From Geosiphon pyriformis (lineage: Eukaryota; Glomeromycota; Glomeromycetes; Archaeosporales; Geosiphonaceae), in contig JAAOMT010000697.1 of the NCBI GenBank assembly GCA_016748015.1, positions 1,243,281 to 1,307,280 on the forward strand: a stretch of DNA of 64,000 nt, in the 5' to 3' direction. Position 1 is the stretch's first letter. The number at the start of each line of letters is the position of its first letter. The position numbers were made by a program, and so were the translations under genes. Below the pieces are notes generated by a model, which saw only the letters and a list, made by a program, of their open reading frames with translations, was not told the DNA's origin and ran no database searches. Shown in pieces: positions 47,250-60,340 of this stretch.

Positions 47250-49850
47250 TGTGTTGTTTTTTACATTACATGTTGTCTCAATTTCTCAATTGATATTTGA
47301 GTTGATTAAAAATGGCTTTAACTAAAAATTGTAATCATTAATAATTTTACTTTGTAAATTAGAAGCATCTTATAAATTTCATTTTCAAAATAATTATTGT
47401 AAAAACAGTAATAAAATATTTGTAGTTGCAACTAAATTATGCATTTAAAATTTCTGATTATACTTAGATAAAAAATTCAAACGTATATTTAGAGTTTTGG
47501 TATTTTGTTCCAAGTATAATAGCTAATAAAAAAAATGTTTCTTCATGGATAAAATACTGAAATTCAAAAAATATATATGCAGCCCTTCATAATTTATTAA
47601 GTATAATTAAAAATATTTATTTTTTTGAAATTTTAAATACTTATTTTATTTTTTTAAAATTAAAATTTTCTATTATAAAAATTTTTATCATGACAAAAAT
47701 TAATAAACCCAAAATTTTATAAATTTGCATAAAGTTTGCAGAGGCGGAATTTATTAGTTTAAAATTTTTTATATAATTGTATTCATTATTTAATATTCCA
47801 ATATATATTTATATATATAATAGTTAATGATTATATTTTTAACATCAATAAAAAATCCTTCTTTGCTCAAATTTTTATCTGTTTTATTTAGATAAATAAA
47901 AGTGTCTTATAAAATTGCAAGTTAGAATATCTCTTAAAAAAAACAAAAAGAATGATTAAAACAAAATTTGCAAGAAATGAAATATTTTTTATAATAACCA
48001 ATATAGAATTCAGAATGTTATGCTATCTACATATTATTACTTATAAAAAACCAAAACAAAATTAAATTAATTATTTGAACAAAACTACTTGGCTATTTAG
48101 TTCGAATATTTCATTAATGCTAGATTAAAAATTGAATCAGAAAAGCCACATAGAATTGTTGTAAGATTTGATCTTCAATTTTTAGAACAGCAACTTTTTT
48201 GTTTTATTATTAAAATTATTAAAGATAAATTAATCTTCAATACTTAATTTCTATCTAACCATATATCATATGGTATTTTTTTTAATAAATAGTTTTATTT
48301 AGCAAATTTTTAGAAGAATTAATATATTATCCAATTAAAATTTGTTATTAATACAATAATATTATTTTATAAAGAAAGTAAAAATTTCAAGATATTTATT
48401 TTTTAAACATAATTATTATTTTAAGTTTTAAAATGAATTAAATATTTAATAACTTTTATTTATATAAGATAATAGTTTTGCAATTGTTTTCGTCACATTG
48501 ATTCTAATGAATCTAATAGTTCAAATTCATTTTTATTATTTAAATTTGATTCAAAAAAATTTGGTATTATTGCAACAGATCTTATTTTTTATAAATGTAA
48601 AAAAAATAGTCTTCATTAATTTAAGTTTTAAGTTGAAAATTTGGAATTATTTTCCTTATTAAGTTAAAAATAAAATAAAATAAAAATTATTTTTAATATT
48701 TGTAATAACTATAATTTAGTTAAATTTTACAATTAAAACTCATTTCTTTAGTTTATTAATAAGTAGTTTTAAATACAAAAGCAAAAAAAGAAATTTAATC
48801 ATTGTAAATAAATTTGGTTTGTTAAGTTTTGAAGTTAAAAAAATACAAATTTGTTAAAGATAAATTAATCAAATTATTTTTGAAAAAATAATTATTAAAA
48901 AATAACCATTTAATTGTTTTTGATTGATGTAAGAAAAAAATAATGTGTTATTGTGAATTTTTGAAAAATAAGCAATTTTTAAATTGCTTAAGAATTTATA
49001 TAATTATACATACATCAGAACCGTTTTTCCCAATTTTTACTTTTAGCTGATTTTTATTATAATTAATATTTCAAATTATATAAATATATATTAGTTTTAA
49101 TTGGCTATTGTCAAAATATATCAATAATATAAAGTATTATTTTCTTTTGTATATTTAACTTTGTTAATTGAGAATCGTTTGTTTTAAATTTTAAAAAGTT
49201 TTATATTATTTTTCAACAATTATAAATAAATTGTTAATAAGATAAATAAATAGTGAATTTTTGGTACCTCTTGAGAAATATTTGTGATACAAAAAAAATA
49301 GAATTTCGGTGTTGCGAATTATATTAAAACCAAAAAGCAAAAAACTGTAACATCTAAAGAATTTTAATGAAAAATTCCAAAGAATACATTTAGTTATTGT
49401 CTTAAATTTGAATTACATTAATACAACAAAAATTCATATAAATATCTTTGAAAATTTTTGGATAAATTCAAATAACCTAAAAGATTTTGATTATTCAGTT
49501 TAAGTTAGCTTAATGAAAATTTGAACATCATTTAATGTAAATATAATAATTTTAAATTAGATTGATAGATTACAACGTAATAAAATTAAAAGTACATCAA
49601 AAACGTTAAATCTAATTTCCGGAATAAAATACGTAATTTGTATTTGTGACAAAATAAATTAAGAATAATTATTTATTTTATATATAATTTTTAAAATATT
49701 GTAAATGTAAAATCTGATAAACAAAAACAAATTATTTTTTTTGATTGTTTAAAAACTTTAAATTATAATATTTTTATTTTTATAATTAAAAATTTACTTA
49801 TTAAATTTTATATTAAAATAACAATTTAGCCTTTGTGGCTTAATATATAC
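47250..49850. other. AT-rich spacer
   Basis: No supported gene. Weak coding-like fragments (for example around 48,150 and 48,520) are too short to call. Confidence 0.45.
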
Positions 49851-49948
49851 GTACATGAATTCCGTCACACAAGATGAACAAAGTGATGGGTCAATTAGCA
49901 TAAAATATTTCACAGTTGAAATAGATTTTTTATGTATCATTTTTCCAA

Positions 49949-50323
49949 ATGATGAGCAGCAAAAAGAAAACCATTGAAGGTAAAGCTGAAGCTAGTACTT
50001 TTGTGATAGTCAGTACTGATTCAACTATAGAAAATAAAAGAAAAAAAATAGATGTGAACCAGGATTTTATAATCATTGACGTTAATATATGTGATGCATC
50101 TAACCCAAGCAAAATTCCCCTGAAATCAGAACTAACTCAAGGTAAAATAGACTTAGTACAAGTATTGTTTTTTGGAGAATCATTTATTGTTATCTATGAA
50201 AAAATAGCTTTCCTAGACCTTGACTTTTATGTTGGTAAATCTGCCAAAGAAGATGTGGACAAAGAGGAATTTAAGACTCCAGGTCAAGATATTGCTTCAA
50301 CTACCCCAAACAAAAGACCATGA
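49949..50323 (+). CDS. Hypothetical protein, 124 residues, hydrophilic ends
   Basis: The longest uninterrupted, less AT-rich ORF outside the repeats. ATG 49,949 (second ATG 49,952) to TGA 50,321-50,323. The N-terminus is Lys/Ser/Thr-rich (MMSSKKKTIEGKAEAS), the middle alternates hydrophobic strands (FIIIDVN, LVQVLFFGESFIVIYEKIAF), and the end is acidic then Pro/Thr-rich (EDVDKEEFKTPGQDI, TTPNKRP). A second frame just upstream from ATG 49,856 (MNSVTQDEQSDGSISIKYF) reads well up to 49,975 and overlaps, so one frameshift may separate two parts of a longer protein. No domain recognised. It could be the N-terminal, low-complexity part of a lineage-specific gene or of a mobile-element ORF. Confidence 0.45.
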   Translation: MMSSKKKTIEGKAEASTFVIVSTDSTIENKRKKIDVNQDFIIIDVNICDASNPSKIPLKSELTQGKIDLVQVLFFGESFIVIYEKIAFLDLDFYVGKSAKEDVDKEEFKTPGQDIASTTPNKRP

Positions 50324-50329
50324 AAGAAT

Positions 50330-51800
50330 AATTATGTAATATTACTCTAAAAAGCATACAATTCTTCTTAAAAGGGAGTTTTAACATTAGTTGGGATCAA
50401 AAAAATTCATTTTTTGGAAAATAACATTTACAGTTTACCACAAAAGTAACCGACACTTTATAACTTGTTACATGGTAAAATAAATAAATAAATTTTATTT
50501 GAAAGTGTAAAATGTTACTCTGATACTAATCAACTCAATTCTAGTCAAAGTTTTTATAATTTTTAATCTACTTCAAAGGTTTTTTTATGTTTGTCAGTTA
50601 GTAAAAAATTTGGAAAGTGTAGCATTATACCTTCAGGTAAAAATTGTTGAATTGTGTCTACACTATTTTCTTATTTCCCGTTGTATATCAGTGGCAGTTA
50701 GATAAATTTTTTTTTTTGCAAGCTATACAATTTTGGCATCTTGTTTCGGGTTTGTGATTTGTTTTCAGCCAAATTTTGCTTAATCCCTAAAGTCTTTTGT
50801 TTCCTTCCATCTTTTAACCTAAAGAAGTACTGTAAGCTATCAAAACATTCCTAGTATAAATGTCAATGAGACTTCCTCATTTAAATAGCTTTAATATCAT
50901 TTGTTGATGTATTTAGAATTCGATATTATTCAAATCTTTAGATCTTTCCAATTTAAATCAAAATATAACCAAGTTCAAATTAAAGAATTATAGATTATTT
51001 CTCTTAAATTCACAACAAAATAATTCTTTTGTTCATGTAAAAATATACTTTAATTTAATCAATTCCAAATTTCACCTAACCCAAATTTGTTTAGTGTTTA
51101 TTGAATCTATAGAAAGATGTTTTAAAATATAAAGCAACAAATATTTTAAATAAGCAAATAGTTCTTAGTAGCAAATAACATATTTTAAATAATGAGTGAG
51201 ATATTTTAATGAAAAGGCAAGAATTATAACAGTTAAAGCAATTGACCACTAAAAAAATAATATTGATTAAAGAAATATATATGAATTAATTATCTTTGTG
51301 TTTTAATTCCGATTGAATCTGAGTGCTGCAAAAAAGTAAATTAGTTTCAATAAATTAAATAAGATACTCAGTATCTATTTAAATAAAATTAACGAGATTT
51401 AATGAATTGTAAAAATATGACAAAACATATTTATTCTTTCTTTCTATTTAATCTTAACATTTTAATATTTAACATGACAATACTTTAATATGAAAATGGC
51501 CACTAATTGAATTTATTAATTTATCCGAAATATTAAATTTTCTATCAAACATATTTATACATAAAATTTTTGAAAATAAAATGCTTTACAGTCAATAATA
51601 CTCATATTCAAAAATAAAGGTAAAACTTCTTTTAAAAATAAAACTATATATGATAGTCTATATTATATATAAATCTAAATATAAATAAAAAACCGATTCC
51701 TTCTCCAATTTTTCATTTGTTTCATTATTAAAGTGCTTACTGATTTTATAAGACACACATGTATTAATTCATCATTGCTAATTTAATCAATTCCCAAATC
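50330..51800. other. AT-rich spacer
   Basis: No supported gene. On the minus strand around 50,780-50,620, CQNCIACKKKKF and FLPEGIMLHFPNFLLTD read like protein fragments, perhaps a zinc-binding gene relic, but cannot be joined. Confidence 0.4.
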
Positions 51801-51824
51801 CAAATCCAACTCTAAAAAAGGTGT

Positions 51825-53812
51825 TTAGAGCCAAGCTTTTAAATAAAAAATATAATAAATGAAATACTTACCATTTGTAGAAAATCTTGGTTTTAAAATT
51901 AACAGGCTTCTATATCTTGTCCTATCTCGAATAGCATCTTGGGTCTTTTCAAGTTGATTTAAGTTACAATGATCATGAGCAGCAATAACACTTTGTTGGA
52001 ATTGTTCTGTGGTATCACAATAATATGGATCATATTGCCAATTTTTTTCAATCATTTCCGAATACATAAAGGTATATATTACATGAAATGATAGCAAAGC
52101 TGTATATATTGCTATACTTAGTATGATAATTCCCCTTGGAAATTTCAGGCACAAGATACTCAAGAACACTATAAATCTTTTCAGAATGTAGAACGTAATT
52201 TGCTGAATGACAGAGTCCAAGATCAGAGATGACAACTTTTAAGAAATTTGTTTTCAAAACAAAGATATTTCCAAGATGCAAGTCTTCATGCACCAGTTTT
52301 TATTCATGGATAAATCATAGACCACCAGCGATTTGAAAAAGAATATGAAGAAACATGTCCCAAATAAGAATATTTTTATTTAACTTGAGAAAAGCTCTCA
52401 AATTCTTGTGTTCTACAAATGGGAAAACCATAACATATTTATTGGTTATGATGTCTTTTGTAATCCCATAGTATTCAAAGATGTATTTGCAAGTGGCATT
52501 TTAATGATGTGCAATAAACTACACAAATATAGTTTAGTGTTAGAAAAAGGTAATAAAAATCACATAGATTCTTAAAATGAAATATCTTATCTGAATTAAT
52601 ATATCTTATATTCTGGCTATCTTTGAGATACTTCAAAGCAATCTTTGTAACCCCAGTTTGTTCATACTTTTGACTTTTCTTTTTTCAAAATAGAATTTTG
52701 TCTCTCTTCCAACTACTTTTTTTAACAATACCAAATCCTCTCTCTCTCACCTTATCTAAAAATTCAATTTCATTGGGAGAAATCCATTCTAGGCAGCCTC
52801 TGCAGTTTTTAAAAGAGCGTTGTATATATGAAATATACTGATTAATTGTATTACTTCTACTATTTTATGTTCTTCAAATCTTAACAAATTGTAAATTTTT
52901 ACAAAATTTACACCAAAGCAGATTTTTTGATGTTTTATAACATTCTAAAGGTCATGAACATTTAATTCAAGAAAATCACTTTGATAACATAGGTTATTTG
53001 CTTCTGCTGCTTTTAAATAGAATTTAAATGCTTTTTCGAGTTTTTTGTTGTTCCTCATCTATTTTGATAACACTATCTAAGGTTATATTGTGCAGTTTGA
53101 TTTCCTGTTTCTGCTGTTTTTAAATAGAATTGAAATGTTTCTTCTAAAATTTTTACTATTTCCCATCCCTTTCGATGATACGTTCCAATACTGGTTTGTG
53201 GATTTGGATTTCCCACTTTTTTCAGATCTTCTGTTGTTTCTAATTGATTTTGGTGATATGCTCTAAGAGCGATTTATCCAAATAAATCTCTCACCTTTAC
53301 TGCTTTTGAACAAAGTTCAAATGCTTTTTCTGAATTTCTCGTTGTTTCTTCTCTATTATCATAACAAACTGCAAGATTGTATTGTGCATTTAAATATCCC
53401 ACTTCTGCAGCTTTTGAATAAAGTTCAAATGCTTTTTCTGAATCTTTTGTTATTCCTCTTCTATTATCATAATAAAGTACAAGATTGTATTGTGCAAGAG
53501 AATCTTTTGCATTTGCTGCTTTCTGGTATTCTAAAATGCTTTTGTTAAATTAGGGATAGTTCCAATTCCATGTTTTAAAAAAAAATCGAGTAAAATATTG
53601 TCTATCGAATGCTTTGAATTTTTCTTATTCAAGCAATTGAACAAATTTTCAGATGTTTTCTGATTGCACACAAGATATTTTTTCACTAATTCAGCAACTT
53701 TTGAATATTCAATAACTGGAAAAATGGCCAAATTTTCTTTGATACCAATCAATGTTTTTTTAAGCCAGTCAAGGATTAAAGTTGCGTTTTCAGTTGATGA
53801 ATTTGAAGACAT
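51825..53812 (-). pseudogene. Sel1-repeat / protein kinase pseudogene (paralogue E, inverted partner of A)
   Basis: Start ATG at 53,812 (MSSNSSTENATLILDWLKK). The N-terminal 93 residues are open to a frameshift at about 53,540 and align with paralogue A (LFNCLNKKNSKHSIDNILL, HGIGTIPNLTKAF). Sel1 units follow (LAQYNLVLYYDNRRGITKDS, LNAQYNLAVCYDNREETTRN and weaker ones to about 53,000), then a WCKFC cysteine pair. The kinase shows CLEWISPNEIEFLDKV with the glycine loop RERGFGIV, TKIALKYLK, HEDLHLGNI (52,293; Arg now Glu), SDLGLC (Phe now Leu), LEYLVPE and NIYSFAI. A C-terminal tail (YDPYYCDTTEQFQQSV, DAIRDRTRYRSLLILKPRFS) ends with ATG|GTAAGT at about 51,875. It has fewer breaks than A but several frameshifts. 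Together with C this makes three copies of one family. Confidence 0.8.
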
Positions 53813-53950
53813 GATTTCAACCAAAACAAGAAGACTATTAAGTCTTGAATATTTTATATGAGTAAAGAAGGAGTTTGTCTTGCTAATAAATAAGGATTTT
53901 AACCTCTAATTACATTCCTGAAAAGGCTAAGCCTTGAAGAAATTAGAAAT
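53813..53950 (-). promoter_or_regulatory. Upstream region shared with paralogue A
   Basis: Conserved with 18,575-18,690 in the same position relative to the ATG. It shares CTTATTTATTAG and TTTTCAGGAAT/TTTTCAGAAAT blocks. The TTTTCAG could be a 5' UTR splice acceptor. Confidence 0.4.
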
Positions 53951-53959
53951 GTTGGAAAA

Positions 53960-55780
53960 GTTCTGAAAACACACAACCCCTCAGCCAGATTGATTAAATG
54001 GGTAGAGATTGTCTGAGAACTCAAATGTCACTGTTTTATTGCTATTTTAATTTAAATGAAATTTTTTTGTATAACAATTGAAATGCCGCCTTCAAAAAAA
54101 ATTCTTAATATTAAGAAAAGGTATATCACTCTACTTTATCAATGATAAACTTTAATAACAAATTTAAAGTAATTTCTTTGGCTTTCACTGGTGTAAATTT
54201 TATTTTGGATTTTTGGTGTATTGATACACCAATTTAATTAAACATTGTTTAGACACTGTTTAATGAATTTTATCCTGAAAAAATCTTTATTTCAATGAGA
54301 ATGCGTGAAATTTAAATTAATTATTTCAAGAAAATCACATTATTAAAAACTGAAATATTTGCCAAATTTTTGTTTTAGTTCACTTTGAATTGGACAATAA
54401 TATTTATTAAAATTATTTTAACATATAAATAATAAAAATAAAAAATATAAGAGTAAATGTGTTAAAATACACATCAAAAAATAATTGATCTGTTGTATTT
54501 TGGCAACTAAAATTAAATCTGAAAAGTTGACAAAAGATTGTTTATATTATAAAAATATAAAACTAAATTTATGGTGATATATTATTTTTATTAATTAATA
54601 CTCTTGAATTAAAAATAAATTGAAATTTATTACTTTTAAAGATAATTTAAAAAACAAAAAAAACTTATAAAAATTCAAAAATTATTGAGTAATCATTTAA
54701 ATGGCTTGAAATATTTTTGCTTTAATAACTACAATTTATTTATAAATAAACTGTTTTTTATTCAGTTTAATTACTTATTAATGTTTTTATCTGGTTTATT
54801 GTTATATAAATTTGTGTTAGTAAATTTTTTTCATATTGTTAATACAAGTTATAAATAAAACATAAATCGGCTTTTTGTAAAATTTATTTTAAAATCAAAT
54901 TTTAGACTTGAGTTTTTACAGTTAATTAACCAGGTAATTTGAGCACATAACAATAAACTAACCAACCAAATTAAACAATAAATTAAAACATTAAAGTTTT
55001 GTTAAAGCCAAAAAAAACAGTTTATAATATAAAGTCAAATGATTTAAAACTTTAACACTATTTTTGCATATAAAATTAATTATCGGGTCAATGTTTTATT
55101 TACAAGTTTTTAAAATAAACAATAAAATTACAAATCAACTAGTTTAATATAACAGCAATAATTTTAATAAAGATATTTGAGAACATTTTTTGATGTTATC
55201 AAAAAAATGTGATAATAAAGCTTAAAAAATTATATTTTGTAAATTAACAAAAATTTTAAACTATTTCTATTATGGCAATATATTTTATAATTTTTTTATA
55301 CACATATAAAATTTTAAAAATATTATAAATTGAAATAAAAAATTTATTAAAATTAAGCATTTTATGTAAACGACAACAAAAATTAATAATCAAATTAAAA
55401 ATTGTTTTTTTTAATTAATTTTTAAAACTATTGAACATTAATTGTTAGAATTCTAAAAAAACATTTTTTTTTACTTGATACCAAGTATAGATCTTGTTTT
55501 TAATTAATTTTAATTATATTGGGTATTTATTATATTAATTTTGAAAATATTTTATTTTATTAAAATAATAATTATTTTTAAATACTAAAAATATTTTTTG
55601 TTATAAAATTAAATATCTGTTTATTGAATAATAAATTTAAAATTTATATGTTAATTAATTGATTACTCCAATAATTTTAAAATAATTGAATTTTTCAATA
55701 TTGAGATTTTTTGGTTGATAAATTTTTTATATTTATTGTTGCAATTGCTTTTATTAAATTAAATAACAAATAATTGAGGA
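53960..55780. other. AT-rich spacer
   Basis: A 'GGTGTA...TTTTTGGTGTATTGATACACC' inverted motif (about 54,191-54,230) is the only local structure. No gene. Confidence 0.45.
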
Positions 55781-56045
55781 AGAAGAGAACAGCCAAAATA
55801 TTTTAATAGAAATCTAATCTGAGAGCCGAAAGAGATAGGTTTATTTGTGAATGATTTATATTGTATGCATGCTAATTTTGCTGTAAAAAAAGGTCGAAAA
55901 GTCAAAATAGTGAAAAGTTAACTCAGTTATGAAAGCAGTTTCTCAAATTTTTCTTTTCTGATAAGAGGAAAAAGGGTTTTTAACTGTTTAAAAAATAAAG
56001 CCGGAGTTTATCCAGCCCAAAGAATTCCTTGCACAGAAAAAAATG
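55780..56045. other. Composition island of unknown nature
   Basis: About 265 bases noticeably richer in G/C than either side (GAGGAAGAAGAGAACAGCC, GAGAGCCGAAAGAGATAGG, AAGCCGGAGTTTATCCAGCC). Neither strand gives a readable ORF longer than about 30 codons. It lies just upstream of a solitary LINE 3' motif and might be part of an inserted element or an exon/UTR. Confidence 0.35.
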
Positions 56046-56225
56046 ACAAACTACATTTATTATTATATATAAAAAATGTTTTTACTGGTTTTTTACATAA
56101 TGTTTTTTTAAAAGAAATTTATATAGTAATGATAAAAAATTTGTAGCAAATTCTTAAAAAAGTTTTTTTTTTATTAAATAATAGTCTTTTAAAAAATTAT
56201 TATACATATTATAAATTGGAAATAA

Positions 56226-56263
56226 TTCTGGGTGGCTGGTCACGTGTAGAAAACGCATAATAT
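56226..56263 (+). repeat. Solitary LINE 3'-terminal motif
   Basis: GGGTGGCTGGTCACGTGTAG followed by AAAACGCAT matches the 3' end of the first LINE (GAGTGGCTAGTCACATGTAA, AAAATGCAT). Here the CACGTG and ACGCAT CpGs are intact, whereas the LINE copy shows CACATG and ATGCAT. Little or no ORF2 is readable upstream, so it is a minimal or eroded 5'-truncated insertion. Confidence 0.5.
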
Positions 56264-56504
56264 TAAATTTTGTTATTAAGAACAATTTAGAAAGCATTTT
56301 TTTTTTTTGAAATTTAATAAGTACAAAATAATCTTTCGTTATTTTTAAATAATCTTTGTTAAACTTAAGCCCTAAACTAATTCATTATTATTGATAATAT
56401 GTTATAATCTATTAGTTTTGCGCAAAAATAGTAATGTTCATAAAATTGTTTAAGACATATTATTCACATAACACATATTATATATAAGTTAATAAAATTA
56501 AGCT

Positions 56505-56615
56505 AAGCTTTAAAAATTTTGGCTCAAATTCAGCTTGAGCTCAACTTATTTGAGCTTTGTACCAAACTAATTTGGCTCTTTTAAAGTTTCAGGCAAACAA
56601 ACCTTTATTTTTTGA
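56505..56615. repeat. Short GAGCT/AGCTC motif cluster
   Basis: AAGCTAAGCTT, GGCTCAAATTCAGC, TTGAGCTCAA and TTTGAGCTTTG follow one another within about 70 bases, forming several overlapping palindromes. Similar clusters occur at ends of some hAT-like elements, but no terminal repeat was identified here. Confidence 0.3.
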
Positions 56616-56639
56616 ATATACAATAATGTTATTTAAATA

Positions 56640-59600
56640 GAACAAAATATTTTATTTATTAATTATTAAAAAACAAAAAAAAACATTGTTAATATAAATA
56701 ATATAATTATGTGTTTATGAGTATTATAAAAACAGTTCTTTGTTAACTTTTAAATCTATTTTATTCATTAAATTGTTTAAGATTAAAGATAAAAAAATTA
56801 GTTTATGTTTTTATAATAATACTTTGTAAACAAATGTGGCTTTAATTAAATTAAAAAGAAAATAGAAAAAACAATTTAACTTTTAATAATAATACTGTTT
56901 TGTCAAATTGTAAAAAAATGAAAAAAAATAATTAAAAAATGTAATATTTTTAAAATTTATAAATTCGCAAAAGCCAATATATATCATATTTTATGTTTTA
57001 AATTTAGTTAACTAAACTTATTTTTTTGTTTAAATCTAAGTAATTTTGTATAGCATAGTTTTAATTGAGTAAAATTATAAAAAATACACAATTTATATTA
57101 ATATTTAACCATTATTAATAAATACATGTATATAATTATTTCAAAATATTTTAAAATTTAACCAATAATTTTAAAGCTAATCTTTAACAATTTAAGTTTA
57201 ATAATTAAGATATAAATAGCTATAATTTAATTGAAATCAATTTAATATTTTTGAAAAATAAGAAACTTGCTCTTATAATTTTTTAAATAAACAAATATTA
57301 AAATTATAACAGCTGTATTATTTTTATTACCAATTGTAAATTATTCTCTCTATTTTTAGATTTTTTTGAAAAAATTAACAACTATAATTTTAAGACCAAT
57401 TATATTAATTTATATTCTACTTTTATTCATTATTTTTAGTCTTTAGATATTTTTAAGAATAAATACTTTTATTTTATTCTATTTAGTCAATTATCCATAA
57501 ACAGAGAAAGGCTAAAGCAGAGTATATTTTACATAATACCAATTACTGATGTATAATTATATTACAAGAGAGAATATATAGTTAATCAATAATTTATAAG
57601 AACATGTATTTTATTTGTTAATTTTTTTAAAGAGCTTTTTGTGTTTTTTTTTAACAAATTTTACTGTTTTTTGATGAGTTTTAATCGTGTTTTTAATCTT
57701 AATAATAAATACTTCTAAGCCTAATATCTATATAAGCCCTAAATTTACTCTAACAACAAGTTGAAATGCTCTGAAATTTTTTGAATCTTGGTCAAAAGAA
57801 GAAACAGTTAAGTATTACTCTCTGGTAGTTATTGTTAATACTATTAAGAAATATGTTAATATATTAAGTCTTGGTAATTCTGCTCAAAATTTAGAAAAAA
57901 AAAAGTCGCAAACATCAAATATAAATTTTATAGACCTATAAAAACTTATTTTATTGGTATTATTAATTTAGAACAAGATATTTTGGAGATTATATTATAT
58001 CTAAGTAATCAAAAATATTATACTAAATTGTATTGTATTTCTCACCAGTTTTTGAGGTGTTTCCTAGCTCTATTTAAGATATTGTTTTTACACATTCCAA
58101 AAACTTTGGTGTCATAAATAGTTAACTCTAATAGATTTTACACACAAAATCAATAAATATAACTGGTATCTTTTTACATTATATGTTTGAAATAGATATA
58201 AATGTTGAAATATTAGTGTATATTTTTTGTATACAATAAAAATAATAAAACTATTACTGTAGCATTATAAATCATTGAAAAAAGTGTTTTTAGTAAATAC
58301 TTTAGTATTTTTTTTAGATCAAAGTAGTACTAAAGCAAATAGTATTAAACAAGTTTTTTTTGGTTTTTTTAGTAAGCAAAAATTTAAAATATTTTTCTTT
58401 ATTATTTATGTCATATAAACATAGATATTAAAAATTTATGATAAAAAACTTATAAAACTATGGTTTAGACAATACACAAAAGAACAAAAATTGGCTGTAA
58501 ATAACTATTTTAAAATATTACTAATTATTGTTTATTTTCTATTATCTTTATATATATTAAAAAAACTAATATAAAAAATATTTATTAGTAAACTCTTTGA
58601 GCACATTAATATTTACCTCTTTTTTTTAAATTATTTCTACAAATTCTCTTAAATTTATTACAGTTAATTCAAAAAAACAATATCTTATTTATATAGATTA
58701 ATTAGTAATTTTTTTTTTTTTTTGTGTTATATTTTTTTATATTGTCAGTTTTGTTCTAACTTTTATATTGTTTAATTTTATTTTAGATATTATTTATAAA
58801 ATTACTGCTCTTTTTAATATTAAAAAATTAAATAATTCTGAATATATTGTCTTTAATTTTTATTAAAAATAAATATTTGTAAATGATTGTAATTTGTTAT
58901 TTTTTTTCCAATATGTTAAAAAAAATAAAACTTTTTGTTAAAATGTTTTTTACAAGTTTTTTTCTGTAATTAGTTAAACTAAATAAGTTTTTACTAAAAA
59001 ATTATTAAAAATTCCAAAAATTTCATATTATAAAGATTTATGTATATATAATAATAATATTAAAACAAAAAAATTAACAATTTCTTTATTAAATCTTTTT
59101 TATTTAATAAAAATTAAATAATTTTAATAATTAGTAATTTAATATTTAAAGTAAATTTTTTCTAATATAAATTACAACAATAATTTACTATTTAAATTTA
59201 TAAATTAATATTTATTTTATTAAAATCATTTATTTTTAAATATTAAAGAGATTTATTCAAAAATTTAACTACATTAAAATAATAGTTTTTAATTATAGCT
59301 ATTAATAAAATACTAATTTTATTATTTTTTTCATCTTTTAGTTTTGTTTTATTTTGTTGTTAAGATAAATTAATTAAAAAAAAGTGCTAAAATTACAATA
59401 TTAAAAATTATTTGGTAAAAAATACAAGAATAAATATAAAATTAAAGTATTAATATTAAAATTGCTTACCAAAAAATAATAAATACTAAAATAAATTGGT
59501 ATTTATATTAATGTTATAAGTTATTAAATATTACTAACAGTTATTACTTAATACTTTATATTTTATAATAATTTTAACCAGTTAAAGTTTTAGATATATT

Positions 59601-60340
59601 AAAATTTAAAAATTTAATTACAAAATTTAACTAATAATTAAACTATATATTAATTTTTACTATGTTATAACAATAATAAAAACTACAATTATTTCGAAAA
59701 TTAATTTTTAATTATTGTTTTTAAATTAATTATTATTATTATTATAAACAAAACACATTAAAATTAATTGTAAATTATAATTAAGTTAACAATAATTAAA
59801 AAATTAATATTAAAACTTTGATTGCTAATTTCAAACTTGAACTATAAATTTTTAACTTAATAAAAACAATATTAATTATTTTAGTATTATTTTTTAATAT
59901 TTTAATTATAAGTATAACAATTATAAATTATTTATTAGTCATAATTATAGAAATTATTATAATTACAGCAATTACTTTAACAACAATTTTTGGTTCAAGT
60001 ACTAAATAGTAATTTAAATTTAAGAAGTATATAACAAAGCTAAAAATTAACAATTTTTACTCATTAAAAAATTTTAATAATATTAACTAACAACAAAAAA
60101 ACCATGCCAAAAATTTGACAAATTTACAATCTTAATTTCTAAATTCCTAAATTTATTTATGTCTTCTTATTATGTCTAATAACTAATATATTACTAGAAA
60201 TTTAAAACACAATATATTTAATAATAATATTTTATTAACTACAATTATAAAAAATGATATCTTAATAACAATTTTTTTAATTTAAATAAAGAATACAGCA
60301 AATTATTATTTAATAAAATAGTTTTTAACATTAAAAAACC
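56640..60340. other. AT-rich region with one weak coding-like stretch
   Basis: Mostly featureless. At 57,766-57,945 (+) the reading NALKFFESWSKEETVKYYSLV and VNILSLGNSAQNLEKKKSQT is open and protein-like. A TCTATATAAGCCC promoter-like element lies 5' to it at about 57,728. Too little to name a gene. Confidence 0.35.

Noticed and set aside
49840-49880. Possible tRNA-like text (GCCTTTGTGGCTTAATA)
   Set aside because: No acceptor stem, anticodon arm or GTTCRAATC box could be paired. I found no tRNA or rRNA gene in the window.
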